Positions 1-7,258 of a stretch of 8,850 nucleotides of DNA are shown here, piece after piece. Origin of the DNA: Bacteroidia bacterium (GTDB lineage Bacteria > Bacteroidota > Bacteroidia > Bacteroidales > Azobacteroidaceae); assembly GCA_025999115.1 (NCBI GenBank), contig BNWW01000074.1, forward strand, positions 1 through 8,850, in the 5' to 3' direction. The position numbers and the translations under genes were made by a program. How positions within the stretch are numbered: the stretch's first letter is position 1; each line of letters starts with the position of its first letter. The notes under the pieces were generated by a model that was not told the DNA's origin, ran no database searches, and saw nothing but the letters and a program-made list of their open reading frames with translations.

Positions 1-1902
1 CTCCCCTCCTCCACCGAAGAATTGGAGGCCCTAAAAGCTTTTGACCAAGGCAATTTCAAATACCGCGTAGAAGATTATTTCTCACGACCGAAAGCCTCAT
101 CTTTCCAACTTTCGCCCAACGGGAAACAGATGTCCTATCGCGAAAAAGACGACAACAACCACCGCCACGTCTTTGTGAAAGAAATCGCTACCGGGCGTAC
201 ACAACGCATCATCGAAGAAAAAGACGAATTGATTCGCGGCTACGGATGGATCAACGACGAACGCCTCCTCTACGTGATGGATCAAGGCGGCAATGAAAAT
301 TATCACATCTACGCCGTGAATATCGACGGCTCCAATCCGCTCGACCTGACTCCGTTTACCGGCGTTAAAGCAAGCATTCTCAACGACTTAAAAGACCAGA
401 AAGATTACATCATCATTTCGATGAACAAAAATAATCCGCAAGTTTTCGAGCCTTACAAATTGAATGTTGTAACCGGCGAATTACAACAATTATTCGAAAA
501 TACGGATTTGGAAAACCCCATCGACGATTTTATTTTCGACAAAAACGGCGAATTGCGAGCCTACAACCAATTGGAAAACGGATTAAGTAACCGGCTGTAT
601 TACAAAGATTTGAATACCGGAGCGTTTCATCTGCTGCAACAAACCCAATGGGACGAAACCTTCGGAATCGCCGGCTTTAATTACCCGTCGGAAAATCGCG
701 ACGAAGCCTTCGTGATTACCAACCTCGACAGCGATAAAACCCGCATCGTCCTCTACGATTTAAAGAAAAACGAAGCGATTCGCGAAATCTTCGCCGCTCC
801 CGGAAATTACGATACCGGCGGCATTGCCCGTTCACGCAAGCGGAATTACGAAATCGATTCTTTTTCCTACGAAGGCGAAAAAGCGGTCATTGTTCCGGTC
901 AGCGATTTTTACAAAGATTTTCATACGCGGATGGAAAAGGAATTTCCCGGAAAAGAATTTTATGTAGTCGATCACGACGACGATGAAAATACGTTTTTGA
1001 TTGTCGTTCAAAGCGATAAGCTCTTTGGAACTTATTACCAATACGATGCGCAAACAAAAATCTTTACCTTATTATATAATCTGATGCCGCAATTGAAAGA
1101 AGAAGATATGGCCGAAATGCTTCCAATTCAATTCAAAAGTCGCGACGGATGGGATTTACACGGATATATTACACTTCCGAAAACCGCTTTGAACGGCCAA
1201 AAAGCGCCGCTAATCGTCAATCCGCACGGCGGCCCGCAAGGCATCCGCGATTCGTGGGGTTTTAATCCCGAAAACCAATTATTTGCCAGCCGGGGTTACG
1301 CCACACTGCAAGTAAACTTCCGGATTTCAGGCGGTTATGGAAAATCATTTTTAAAAGCCGGATTCAAACAAGTCGGCCGCCAAGTGATGGAAGATGTGGA
1401 AGACGGTGTACAATACATACTCTCGCAAGGCTGGATCGACCCAAATAAAATCGCCATTTACGGCGGTAGCCACGGCGGATACGCAGCCTTAATGGGCTTA
1501 ATCCGCACGCCCAACTTGTATGCCTGCGGCGTGGATTACGTGGGCGTATCAAGTATTTTTACGCTTTTCGCCTCCATGCCCGAATATTGGAAGCCCTACA
1601 TCGACCAGATGAAAGAAATTTGGTACGACATCGACGATCCCGCAGAAGCCGCTATTGCCCGCGAAGTTTCGCCCGTTTACCAAGTAGATCGCATCAAAAA
1701 GCCGCTTTTCGTAGTGCAGGGAGCCAATGACCCGCGCGTAAACATCAACGAATCCGACCAAATCGTAGCGGCATTGCGGGCGAAAGGATTTTCGGTTCCA
1801 TATTTAGTCAAATACAATGAAGGACATGGCTTTCATCACGAAGAAAATTCGATGGAAATGTACCGTTGCATGTTAGGATTTTTAGCAAAACAATTCAATT
1901 AA
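1..1902 (+). CDS. S9 family serine peptidase (prolyl oligopeptidase / acylaminoacyl-peptidase type), 5' end outside window
   Basis: This is an alpha/beta-hydrolase peptidase of family S9, which typically cleaves short peptides and often releases dipeptides or blocked N-terminal residues. The frame is open from base 1. A TTG at base 22 could be read as a start, but the residues before it (LPSSTEE) look like ordinary coding sequence, so the true start and any signal peptide probably lie upstream. Counting from the first codon in the window (633 residues visible), residues about 30-365 fit the beta-propeller that gates the active site, and 375-633 fit the catalytic domain. The catalytic domain shows NPHGGPQG (oxyanion region, His409), the nucleophile motif GGSHGG with Ser490, the acid Asp577 in QGANDPRV and His609 in NEGHGF. 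The triad is complete, so the enzyme should be active. The gene lies 16 bp before sppA and is probably co-transcribed with it. Family assignment is firm; substrate and exact subfamily are not. Confidence 0.93.
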   Translation, partial: LPSSTEELEALKAFDQGNFKYRVEDYFSRPKASSFQLSPNGKQMSYREKDDNNHRHVFVKEIATGRTQRIIEEKDELIRGYGWINDERLLYVMDQGGNENYHIYAVNIDGSNPLDLTPFTGVKASILNDLKDQKDYIIISMNKNNPQVFEPYKLNVVTGELQQLFENTDLENPIDDFIFDKNGELRAYNQLENGLSNRLYYKDLNTGAFHLLQQTQWDETFGIAGFNYPSENRDEAFVITNLDSDKTRIVLYDLKKNEAIREIFAAPGNYDTGGIARSRKRNYEIDSFSYEGEKAVIVPVSDFYKDFHTRMEKEFPGKEFYVVDHDDDENTFLIVVQSDKLFGTYYQYDAQTKIFTLLYNLMPQLKEEDMAEMLPIQFKSRDGWDLHGYITLPKTALNGQKAPLIVNPHGGPQGIRDSWGFNPENQLFASRGYATLQVNFRISGGYGKSFLKAGFKQVGRQVMEDVEDGVQYILSQGWIDPNKIAIYGGSHGGYAALMGLIRTPNLYACGVDYVGVSSIFTLFASMPEYWKPYIDQMKEIWYDIDDPAEAAIAREVSPVYQVDRIKKPLFVVQGANDPRVNINESDQIVAALRAKGFSVPYLVKYNEGHGFHHEENSMEMYRCMLGFLAKQFN

Positions 1903-1918
1903 ATAAAAACAATTCAAA

Positions 1919-3730
1919 ATGAAAAATTTCTTTAAAATGGTATTTGCTTCCACATTGGGAGTGTTTATCGCCGGTATCGTGTTATCTTTTCTTTCATTTA
2001 TCTTTTTTATCGGAATGGCCGCCTCGCTCGGAAGTTCCAAATCCTACGTTTTGGATAAGGAAAGTGTGTTGAAAATCGACCTGAACAGTGTCATCAGCGA
2101 GCGGGAAATCGATAATCCGCTACAATTCCTGTTCAGCTCCTCTTCGTTCGAAACTTACGGATTGAACGATATTTTATCGGCCATCGAAAAAGCCAAATCG
2201 AACGATAAAATCAAAGGCATCTACATCGAAGCGGGACAAACCATGACCGGTTACGCCACCATGGAGCCGGTTCGGAAAGCCTTGCTCGACTTCAAAGAAA
2301 GCGGAAAATTCATCATCGCTTACGGCGAATCGCTCAACCAGCGCTCCTATTATGTGAGTTCGGTGGCCGATTCCGTGTTTATGAATCCGCAAGGCGTACT
2401 CGATTTCCGCGGATTGGCCTCGTCAATTCAATTCAACAAAGGCATTTTGGAAAAATGGGGTGTCGGGATGCAGGTTTTCAAAGTCGGCACTTACAAATCG
2501 GCCGTCGAACCCTACATTCAAGATAAAATGAGCGACGCCAACCGCGAACAGGTTACCGCTTTCCTCAACGATATATGGGGCAATCTGCTGAAAGGCATTT
2601 CCGAAAGCCGTAACATTGCCGTCGACCAATTAAATGCGTATGCCGACGAATGTATGACCTTCGCCGCTCCCAAAAAATTAGTGGAATATCATTTAATCGA
2701 CGGTTTGAAATACAAAGACGAAGTAGAATCGTATCTGAAAACCCAACTCGGCTTGGAGAAAGGCGACGACCTCCGCATCGCCGGTGTGCGTGATATGCAA
2801 TCCATTCCGGATGCAAAACGGAAAATCAATTCCGATAAAATCGCCGTTCTCTATGCCGAAGGCGATATTGTAGATGATGTTGTATCAAGCATTTACGGAC
2901 AAACCGCGATTACCGCGCAAGAATACGTCAAAGAATTGAATAAATTGAAAGACGACGAAAAAGTGAAAGCCGTCGTTTTCCGTGTCAATTCGCCGGGCGG
3001 AAGCGGTTATGCCTCCGAACAAATCTGGCGCGCTGTCAAAAACCTGCGCGAAGTGAAACCGGTGGTCGTTTCGATGGGTTCGTATGCGGCTTCGGGCGGA
3101 TATTACATTGCTTGCGGCGCCAATAAAATCGTTGCCGAACCCAGCACCCTGACCGGCTCCATCGGCGTTTTCGGTTTGATTCCCAACGGTGCGGAATTAG
3201 CCAAACGAATGGGCGCCACTTACGACGGTGTCGCCACCAACAAACATTCCAATTTTGCGGACGAAACCTTGTCGATTCCTTTGTTTGGCATCGGATTATT
3301 GCCCGCCCGCCCTTTGAACGGCAGCGAAAGCGCCATGGTTCAAGCCCATATCGAACGTTTTTACGATTTATTCCTTACCCGTGTTTCCGATGGCCGCGGA
3401 AAAACCAAAGCCGCCATCGATTCCATCGGGCAAGGTCGCGTATGGACGGGCAATCAAGCGCTCGCCATCGGTTTGGTGGATGAATTGGGTGGAATCGATG
3501 CTGCCATCAAAGCTGCCGCCGAATTAGCCGAAACCGATCATTACGACGTAAAAGAATATCCGGCCGTGAAAGATTTCTTCGCCCGTTTGTTGGAAGAATC
3601 AACCGGAAGTCTAAAAGTACAAACCGCACAAATATTCATGGGAAAAGAGGCTTATCAATTGCAGCAAACGATGCAAGCTTGGCGTCATTACGATTACCGG
3701 CAAACGGTTATGACGGAACGATTGGATTAA
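1919..3730 (+). CDS. sppA: Signal peptide peptidase SppA, 67 kDa type (family S49)
   Basis: This is a membrane-anchored protease that degrades signal peptides left in the membrane after export. The protein has 603 residues, close to E. coli SppA (618). Residues about 7-35 form one strongly hydrophobic N-terminal membrane anchor. Two tandem S49 domains follow, as in the long bacterial form. The catalytic lysine is Lys193 in the first domain (motif GTYKSAVEPY), and the nucleophile is Ser392 in the second (motif GSYAASGGYYIA), followed by the family signature PSTLTGSIGVFG. The spacing matches the known Lys209/Ser409 Ser-Lys dyad of E. coli SppA. The ATG at 1919 is chosen because it directly precedes the anchor and lies 16 bp after the S9 peptidase stop. 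That gap is A-rich with no clear Shine-Dalgarno, as is usual in Bacteroidota. A terminator follows at 3772, so sppA is the last gene of its transcript. It is complete, with no missing key residue. Confidence 0.96.
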   Translation: MKNFFKMVFASTLGVFIAGIVLSFLSFIFFIGMAASLGSSKSYVLDKESVLKIDLNSVISEREIDNPLQFLFSSSSFETYGLNDILSAIEKAKSNDKIKGIYIEAGQTMTGYATMEPVRKALLDFKESGKFIIAYGESLNQRSYYVSSVADSVFMNPQGVLDFRGLASSIQFNKGILEKWGVGMQVFKVGTYKSAVEPYIQDKMSDANREQVTAFLNDIWGNLLKGISESRNIAVDQLNAYADECMTFAAPKKLVEYHLIDGLKYKDEVESYLKTQLGLEKGDDLRIAGVRDMQSIPDAKRKINSDKIAVLYAEGDIVDDVVSSIYGQTAITAQEYVKELNKLKDDEKVKAVVFRVNSPGGSGYASEQIWRAVKNLREVKPVVVSMGSYAASGGYYIACGANKIVAEPSTLTGSIGVFGLIPNGAELAKRMGATYDGVATNKHSNFADETLSIPLFGIGLLPARPLNGSESAMVQAHIERFYDLFLTRVSDGRGKTKAAIDSIGQGRVWTGNQALAIGLVDELGGIDAAIKAAAELAETDHYDVKEYPAVKDFFARLLEESTGSLKVQTAQIFMGKEAYQLQQTMQAWRHYDYRQTVMTERLD

Positions 3731-3771
3731 TTCAAAAAAAGAAAAAATCCCGATTTAATTAATGAAATAAT

Positions 3772-3803
3772 AAGCGCCTCGCTAATGCAGGCGCTTTATT
3801 TTT
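3772..3803 (+). terminator. Rho-independent terminator after sppA
   Basis: The stem AAGCGCCT (3772-3779) pairs perfectly with AGGCGCTT (3789-3796) around a 9-base loop, and TATTTTT follows directly. It lies 41 bp past the sppA stop and should end the S9 peptidase-sppA transcript. Its T-run overlaps the promoter box listed at 3797-3804. Confidence 0.85.
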
Positions 3804-3804
3804 G
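3797..3804 (+). promoter_or_regulatory. Putative Bacteroidota -7 promoter box for the secreted esterase gene
   Basis: TATTTTTG matches the Bacteroidota primary sigma factor consensus TAnnTTTG at every fixed position and lies 34 bp before the ATG at 3839, a reasonable distance. No TTTG is found at the expected -33 position, because that stretch is occupied by the upstream terminator stem. The promoter may therefore be weak or need an activator. Transcription would start at about 3810-3813. The match is seen in the sequence; activity is inferred. Confidence 0.5.
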
Positions 3805-3838
3805 CACCCGATTATTCATTAATTTAATTTTTTAATCC

Positions 3839-6800
3839 ATGAAAAGAACAACATTTACCTTTTTATTTTTACTATTGTGCTGCTCCGTTTCTCTTTTTGC
3901 GGCCGACAAAGTAGAAAAAGTGGTAGGAACAATTGCCACAAAAGCGACGGCAGGTCGTTTTGGTCCCGATGGTAACAACTATTACGGATTTCAAACCTAC
4001 AATCGTGGTTTGAATATTGATGCTTCGCAATCACAGTTTGAAAATCTGGTGCTGAAAATGCGCGTTTTTATCGACAATCTCGACCATCCGGGCGATATTT
4101 CGTTTATTCAACAGGCCGGATTTGCCATGATTGAATTGGCCAACGAACAAACGCCGGTCGATACCTACGTTCAATGGGGAATCAAAAGCCTGAACTTGCA
4201 ACACGGTTGGACGGATTTGTACTTGCCTTTGACTACGGGCGACCGGAAAGCCAATTTCGATTTGTCGAAACCCTTGAATTGGTTCCGTTTCGGTTTTGCA
4301 CACATTCCGGGCGAACCCGACGCACTTCAAATTCGGCTGAAAGACATTCAAATAGTAGATAAATCTATTTTAGTGGATCCGCCCAGCACCGGAGAAACCG
4401 ATTGGAATACCGATTACAATGTAGCCACGCTACCCTATACTATGGACAAACCGCTCGCAAACGGGGTTACATTTTCCGTAGGACAAACCTTTAATCCGTC
4501 ATTCGATGTTTCGAATCACAATCCCAAACAATTGTATTTAATGTTCGATGCAGAGATTACGGAACAAACACCAGGCGATCTTTTTATATTGAGCAAAGTG
4601 GCCGGACAAATCGAATTGACGAGCAGTGGCCGCGCCGACGTGAACGAAATGTTGTGGGGCATCGCTGCCGCCGACTGGAAAGCAGGTAAACATACCTATA
4701 CCTTGCCGTTTGTCAATGCCGGCAAAACCGGTGGCGACATCGATTTAAGCAACATTAATTTTATACGTTTCTATGCCGTGAATGTTCCTGCCGATTATAC
4801 GGGAAGAATTAACCTGAAAGTATCGAATGTGAAAATTGTGGATCTCACAACTCAAACCAAATTGCCCGCCCTTTTCGGCGATCGAATGATGTTCCAACAA
4901 AATAAACCGATTCGTGTTTGGGGAACTGCCGTTGCAGGAAAAGAAATAACGGTGGATTTCTATAAAGGCGATACCAAAATCGATACCAAAAATGTCGTTT
5001 CTCCCGAATCGGGAAAATGGGAAGTTACTTTTGATGCACAACCGGCCAGTTACGATACCTATCATTTCGATGTATTGGAAGGTGAAAACCTGATACAAAG
5101 TGTCAACGATATTCTGATCGGCGAAGTCTGGCTTTCATCCGGACAATCCAATATGGCATTGAGCGTAGCCGGAACAATCGACGCCGCAACGTTAATGGCC
5201 AATGCCAACAACGACCACATCCGGTTTTTCCTCGAACCGACAGCCGCCAATGCACCCTACCACCCGGCCGATGATATTCAAGGCGCATATTGGGGAAGCG
5301 GAAACGACGGAATGCAAGTAGGAAAAGTTTCTGCCGTGGCTTACAGCATGGCTGTGAAATTACAAGAAGAATTGAATATCCCGATAGGAATATTAAACAC
5401 GGCAGTCGGCAGTTCGGTCATCGAAGCATGGCTTCCGAGCGCAGACATTGAAGCCGATGTAGAGTTAATGACCGATATGAAACGTTTGGGATTGTACTTC
5501 GATGAAGAGTTTTATCCCGACGGCACCAATCAAATGAGTTCTTATTATAATCTGAAAGTAGCTCCGTTGCTTGGATACAGCTTCACCGGTCTGATATGGT
5601 ATCAAGGCGAAAGCAATAGCCCGCGTCCTCAACTGTATGCCCGTCAACTCGATTTGTTGAAAAAATCCTACGAAAGACTTTTTGGTTTCACCAACAACGA
5701 TATGCCTTTCATTTTCTCACACGTTTGTCCTTGGATTCAAACATTAGAAAATCCGCAATATTTGGCGCCGCTTTTCGAAGCGATGTACGACGGATGGGCG
5801 ATGAATCCGGACGATATGGCGATGTTGCCGCTTTACGATACCGATTTGTCGTATGTAGGCAATGGAGTCATTCACCCGACCAACAAAACGCCGGTGGGAA
5901 AACGTTTTGCCACAGCTACTTTGAATTTGGTTTACAATCAATCGGGCGAATATACCGCTCCCGTGTTTGATGGTTTTACCGTTTCGGACGATACGCTAAT
6001 CGTGAAATTCGCTCACGTGGGAGACGGATTGAAAACGACGAATGGCATAGACGATGTACGCGGTTTTGCCCTTTGCGGCGAAGACGGTATTTATGTCGGC
6101 GCGAAAGCCAAAATCATTTCTTCCGACGAAGTGGCCGTTTGGAATGATCGGTTGAAAGACCCGAAACAACTCACTTACGCTTGGGCTACTTTCAATATAA
6201 CCTCCAATTTGACTAATTCGGTGGATATTCCCGCCGCTCCCTTCCGCAGCGACAGAACCACAGCCGGCCAGAAACACTACAATCCGCAAGATTGGACGTA
6301 TGCTGATGGTAATATCTGGGGAATTGACGCTACACAAACGGATGCCAAGTTCCTTCCCGCATGGGAAAAAGCGCCCGTATCGGGAACAAGCGATATTCAA
6401 TTAAGTTATGACGAAACCCTGAAATCCGAAGGAAAAGCTTCGTTGAAATTGGAATATACTTTAGCGGCAGACGGATTGGCCGGAGCAGGTCCGGTTCTCG
6501 TACACAAATCGATAGTAGGACAATATGCCAACTTCAATACGGTTTCTGTGGATATATTTAACCCCGACAATCGCCGGAAAGAAATCGAATTGCTGATTAA
6601 AAATACAACCGGAAATGTATATAAAGCCGTTTTTGTAGGCTACGAAGGATCGGAAGAACAAACAGCAAACGCAGGTATCGGACAAACGCAGGATTTTAGA
6701 ACGCTGACTTTCCTGCTGAAAAATCTGCTTACCGAAACCGGAGAAGCCGTTGCCAATGCCAACACCGTGCTGAACAATGTCGCCGGCCTGCAATTTACCG

Positions 6801-7123
6801 TAAGCGATAATGCCGCCGGAACCATCTACTTGGATAATGTTGTGTTCGGATTTTCAACCGAAAAATTGGCGAAACCGACCGCTATTACCACAGTAAGCCC
6901 GCAAGCGATTACGATCAGCGCCTCTAAAAACGCCGTAACCGTAACTTCCGATGCCGGAAATTTATTACAAAAAGTGGAAGCTTTCGATGTACAGGGAAGA
7001 AAAATCTATTCTTCTGCCGGTATTAATCATTCCGAATTTTCATTTCGTCCGGCAACGAACGGAGTGTTGATTGTAAAGGTGCAAACCGGGAAAACGGTAC
7101 AAGTACAAAAAATTGTCTTGTGA
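3839..7123 (+). CDS. Secreted multidomain sialate O-acetylesterase-like SGNH esterase with T9SS C-terminal sorting domain
   Basis: This is probably a carbohydrate esterase that removes O-acetyl groups from sialic acids or acetylated plant polysaccharides outside the cell. Residues 1-21 are a signal peptide (hydrophobic core, cleavage near SLFA-AD). Residues about 24-174 and 190-335 are two related beta-sandwich modules. The SASA-type domain runs about 343-815. It opens with the typical LPALFGDRMMFQQ strand and carries the nucleophile Ser437 in GEVWLSSGQSNM, the Gly-containing block VGSSVIEAW, WYQGESN (587-593) and His679 in IHPTNK. The Asp often found just before this His (D-I-H-P or DxxH) is absent; the local sequence is GNGVIHP. 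Residues about 828-1006 resemble a carbohydrate-binding jelly roll. Residues about 1020-1094 are a type A T9SS sorting domain, with VEAFDVQGRKIY and an end rich in Val/Lys, so the protein should be surface-bound or released. The ATG at 3839 directly precedes the signal peptide. The gene stands alone between a terminator and a hairpin. The family is firm; sialate, xylan or pectin acetate as substrate is open. Confidence 0.9.
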   Translation: MKRTTFTFLFLLLCCSVSLFAADKVEKVVGTIATKATAGRFGPDGNNYYGFQTYNRGLNIDASQSQFENLVLKMRVFIDNLDHPGDISFIQQAGFAMIELANEQTPVDTYVQWGIKSLNLQHGWTDLYLPLTTGDRKANFDLSKPLNWFRFGFAHIPGEPDALQIRLKDIQIVDKSILVDPPSTGETDWNTDYNVATLPYTMDKPLANGVTFSVGQTFNPSFDVSNHNPKQLYLMFDAEITEQTPGDLFILSKVAGQIELTSSGRADVNEMLWGIAAADWKAGKHTYTLPFVNAGKTGGDIDLSNINFIRFYAVNVPADYTGRINLKVSNVKIVDLTTQTKLPALFGDRMMFQQNKPIRVWGTAVAGKEITVDFYKGDTKIDTKNVVSPESGKWEVTFDAQPASYDTYHFDVLEGENLIQSVNDILIGEVWLSSGQSNMALSVAGTIDAATLMANANNDHIRFFLEPTAANAPYHPADDIQGAYWGSGNDGMQVGKVSAVAYSMAVKLQEELNIPIGILNTAVGSSVIEAWLPSADIEADVELMTDMKRLGLYFDEEFYPDGTNQMSSYYNLKVAPLLGYSFTGLIWYQGESNSPRPQLYARQLDLLKKSYERLFGFTNNDMPFIFSHVCPWIQTLENPQYLAPLFEAMYDGWAMNPDDMAMLPLYDTDLSYVGNGVIHPTNKTPVGKRFATATLNLVYNQSGEYTAPVFDGFTVSDDTLIVKFAHVGDGLKTTNGIDDVRGFALCGEDGIYVGAKAKIISSDEVAVWNDRLKDPKQLTYAWATFNITSNLTNSVDIPAAPFRSDRTTAGQKHYNPQDWTYADGNIWGIDATQTDAKFLPAWEKAPVSGTSDIQLSYDETLKSEGKASLKLEYTLAADGLAGAGPVLVHKSIVGQYANFNTVSVDIFNPDNRRKEIELLIKNTTGNVYKAVFVGYEGSEEQTANAGIGQTQDFRTLTFLLKNLLTETGEAVANANTVLNNVAGLQFTVSDNAAGTIYLDNVVFGFSTEKLAKPTAITTVSPQAITISASKNAVTVTSDAGNLLQKVEAFDVQGRKIYSSAGINHSEFSFRPATNGVLIVKVQTGKTVQVQKIVL

Positions 7124-7136
7124 TAAATATCCTTTT

Positions 7137-7191
7137 AGAACGCAGATAACGCAGATGACACAGATAATGTCATCCGCGTTCTCTGTGTTCT
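7137..7191. repeat. 24-bp imperfect inverted repeat, possible terminator of the esterase gene
   Basis: The arms 7137-7160 and 7168-7191 pair around a 7-base loop (CAGATAA). Of 24 positions, 21 are Watson-Crick pairs, one is a G-U wobble (7142/7186) and two are mismatches (7147/7181 and 7153/7175). It begins 13 bp past the esterase stop, and the following TTTATAATATTT could act as a T-rich tail, so it may terminate transcription. It is much longer than a minimal terminator and is built from a short tandem motif. That resembles dispersed intergenic palindromes (REP-like elements), though copy number cannot be judged from one window. Confidence 0.75.
7141..7167. repeat. Three tandem 9-bp units, CGCAGATRA type
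   Basis: CGCAGATAA (7141-7149), CGCAGATGA (7150-7158) and CACAGATAA (7159-7167) lie head to tail with one or two differences between units. The units make up most of the left arm and the loop of the larger inverted repeat. The array lies wholly in the noncoding gap after the esterase gene. Confidence 0.75.
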
Positions 7192-7199
7192 TTATAATA

Positions 7200-7231
7200 T
7201 TTGTTTGGTTCAAATAAAAGCACTACTTTTG
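7200..7231 (+). promoter_or_regulatory. Consensus Bacteroidota promoter for the Kelch gene
   Basis: TTTG at 7200-7203 is followed after 20 bp by TACTTTTG at 7224-7231. This fits the TTTG / N19-21 / TAnnTTTG consensus of the Bacteroidota primary sigma factor at all fixed positions. Transcription would start near 7238, leaving a leader of about 20 bases before the ATG at 7259. A second TTTG at 7204-7207 has a 16-bp spacing, which is too short. The Kelch gene is therefore probably transcribed on its own. Confidence 0.72.
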
Positions 7232-7258
7232 TTTGAATTTTAATCTTAAAGATACTAT

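Noticed and set aside
97..1761. Several minus-strand reading frames of 60-73 codons inside the S9 peptidase gene
   Set aside because: They lie wholly antisense to a well-supported gene with an intact catalytic triad and have no recognisable motifs or promoter.
2174..2816. Minus-strand reading frames inside sppA
   Set aside because: Antisense shadows of a complete, conserved gene.
3859..3901. Possible lipoprotein lipobox in the esterase signal peptide (LLLCC)
   Set aside because: The residues before the cysteine are Leu-Leu-Leu, not the small residues that signal peptidase II needs at -1, and a good signal peptidase I site follows at SLFA. A T9SS tail also argues for a soluble substrate.
4031..6825. 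Long minus-strand reading frames (up to 134 codons) and a few alternate plus frames inside the esterase gene
   Set aside because: The esterase frame shows clear domain order across the whole stretch. The other frames follow from base composition and show no family features.
7204..7231. Second TTTG (7204-7207) as the -33 element of the Kelch promoter
   Set aside because: Its spacing to the TAnnTTTG box is 16 bp, shorter than the usual 19-21, while the TTTG at 7200 gives 20 bp.
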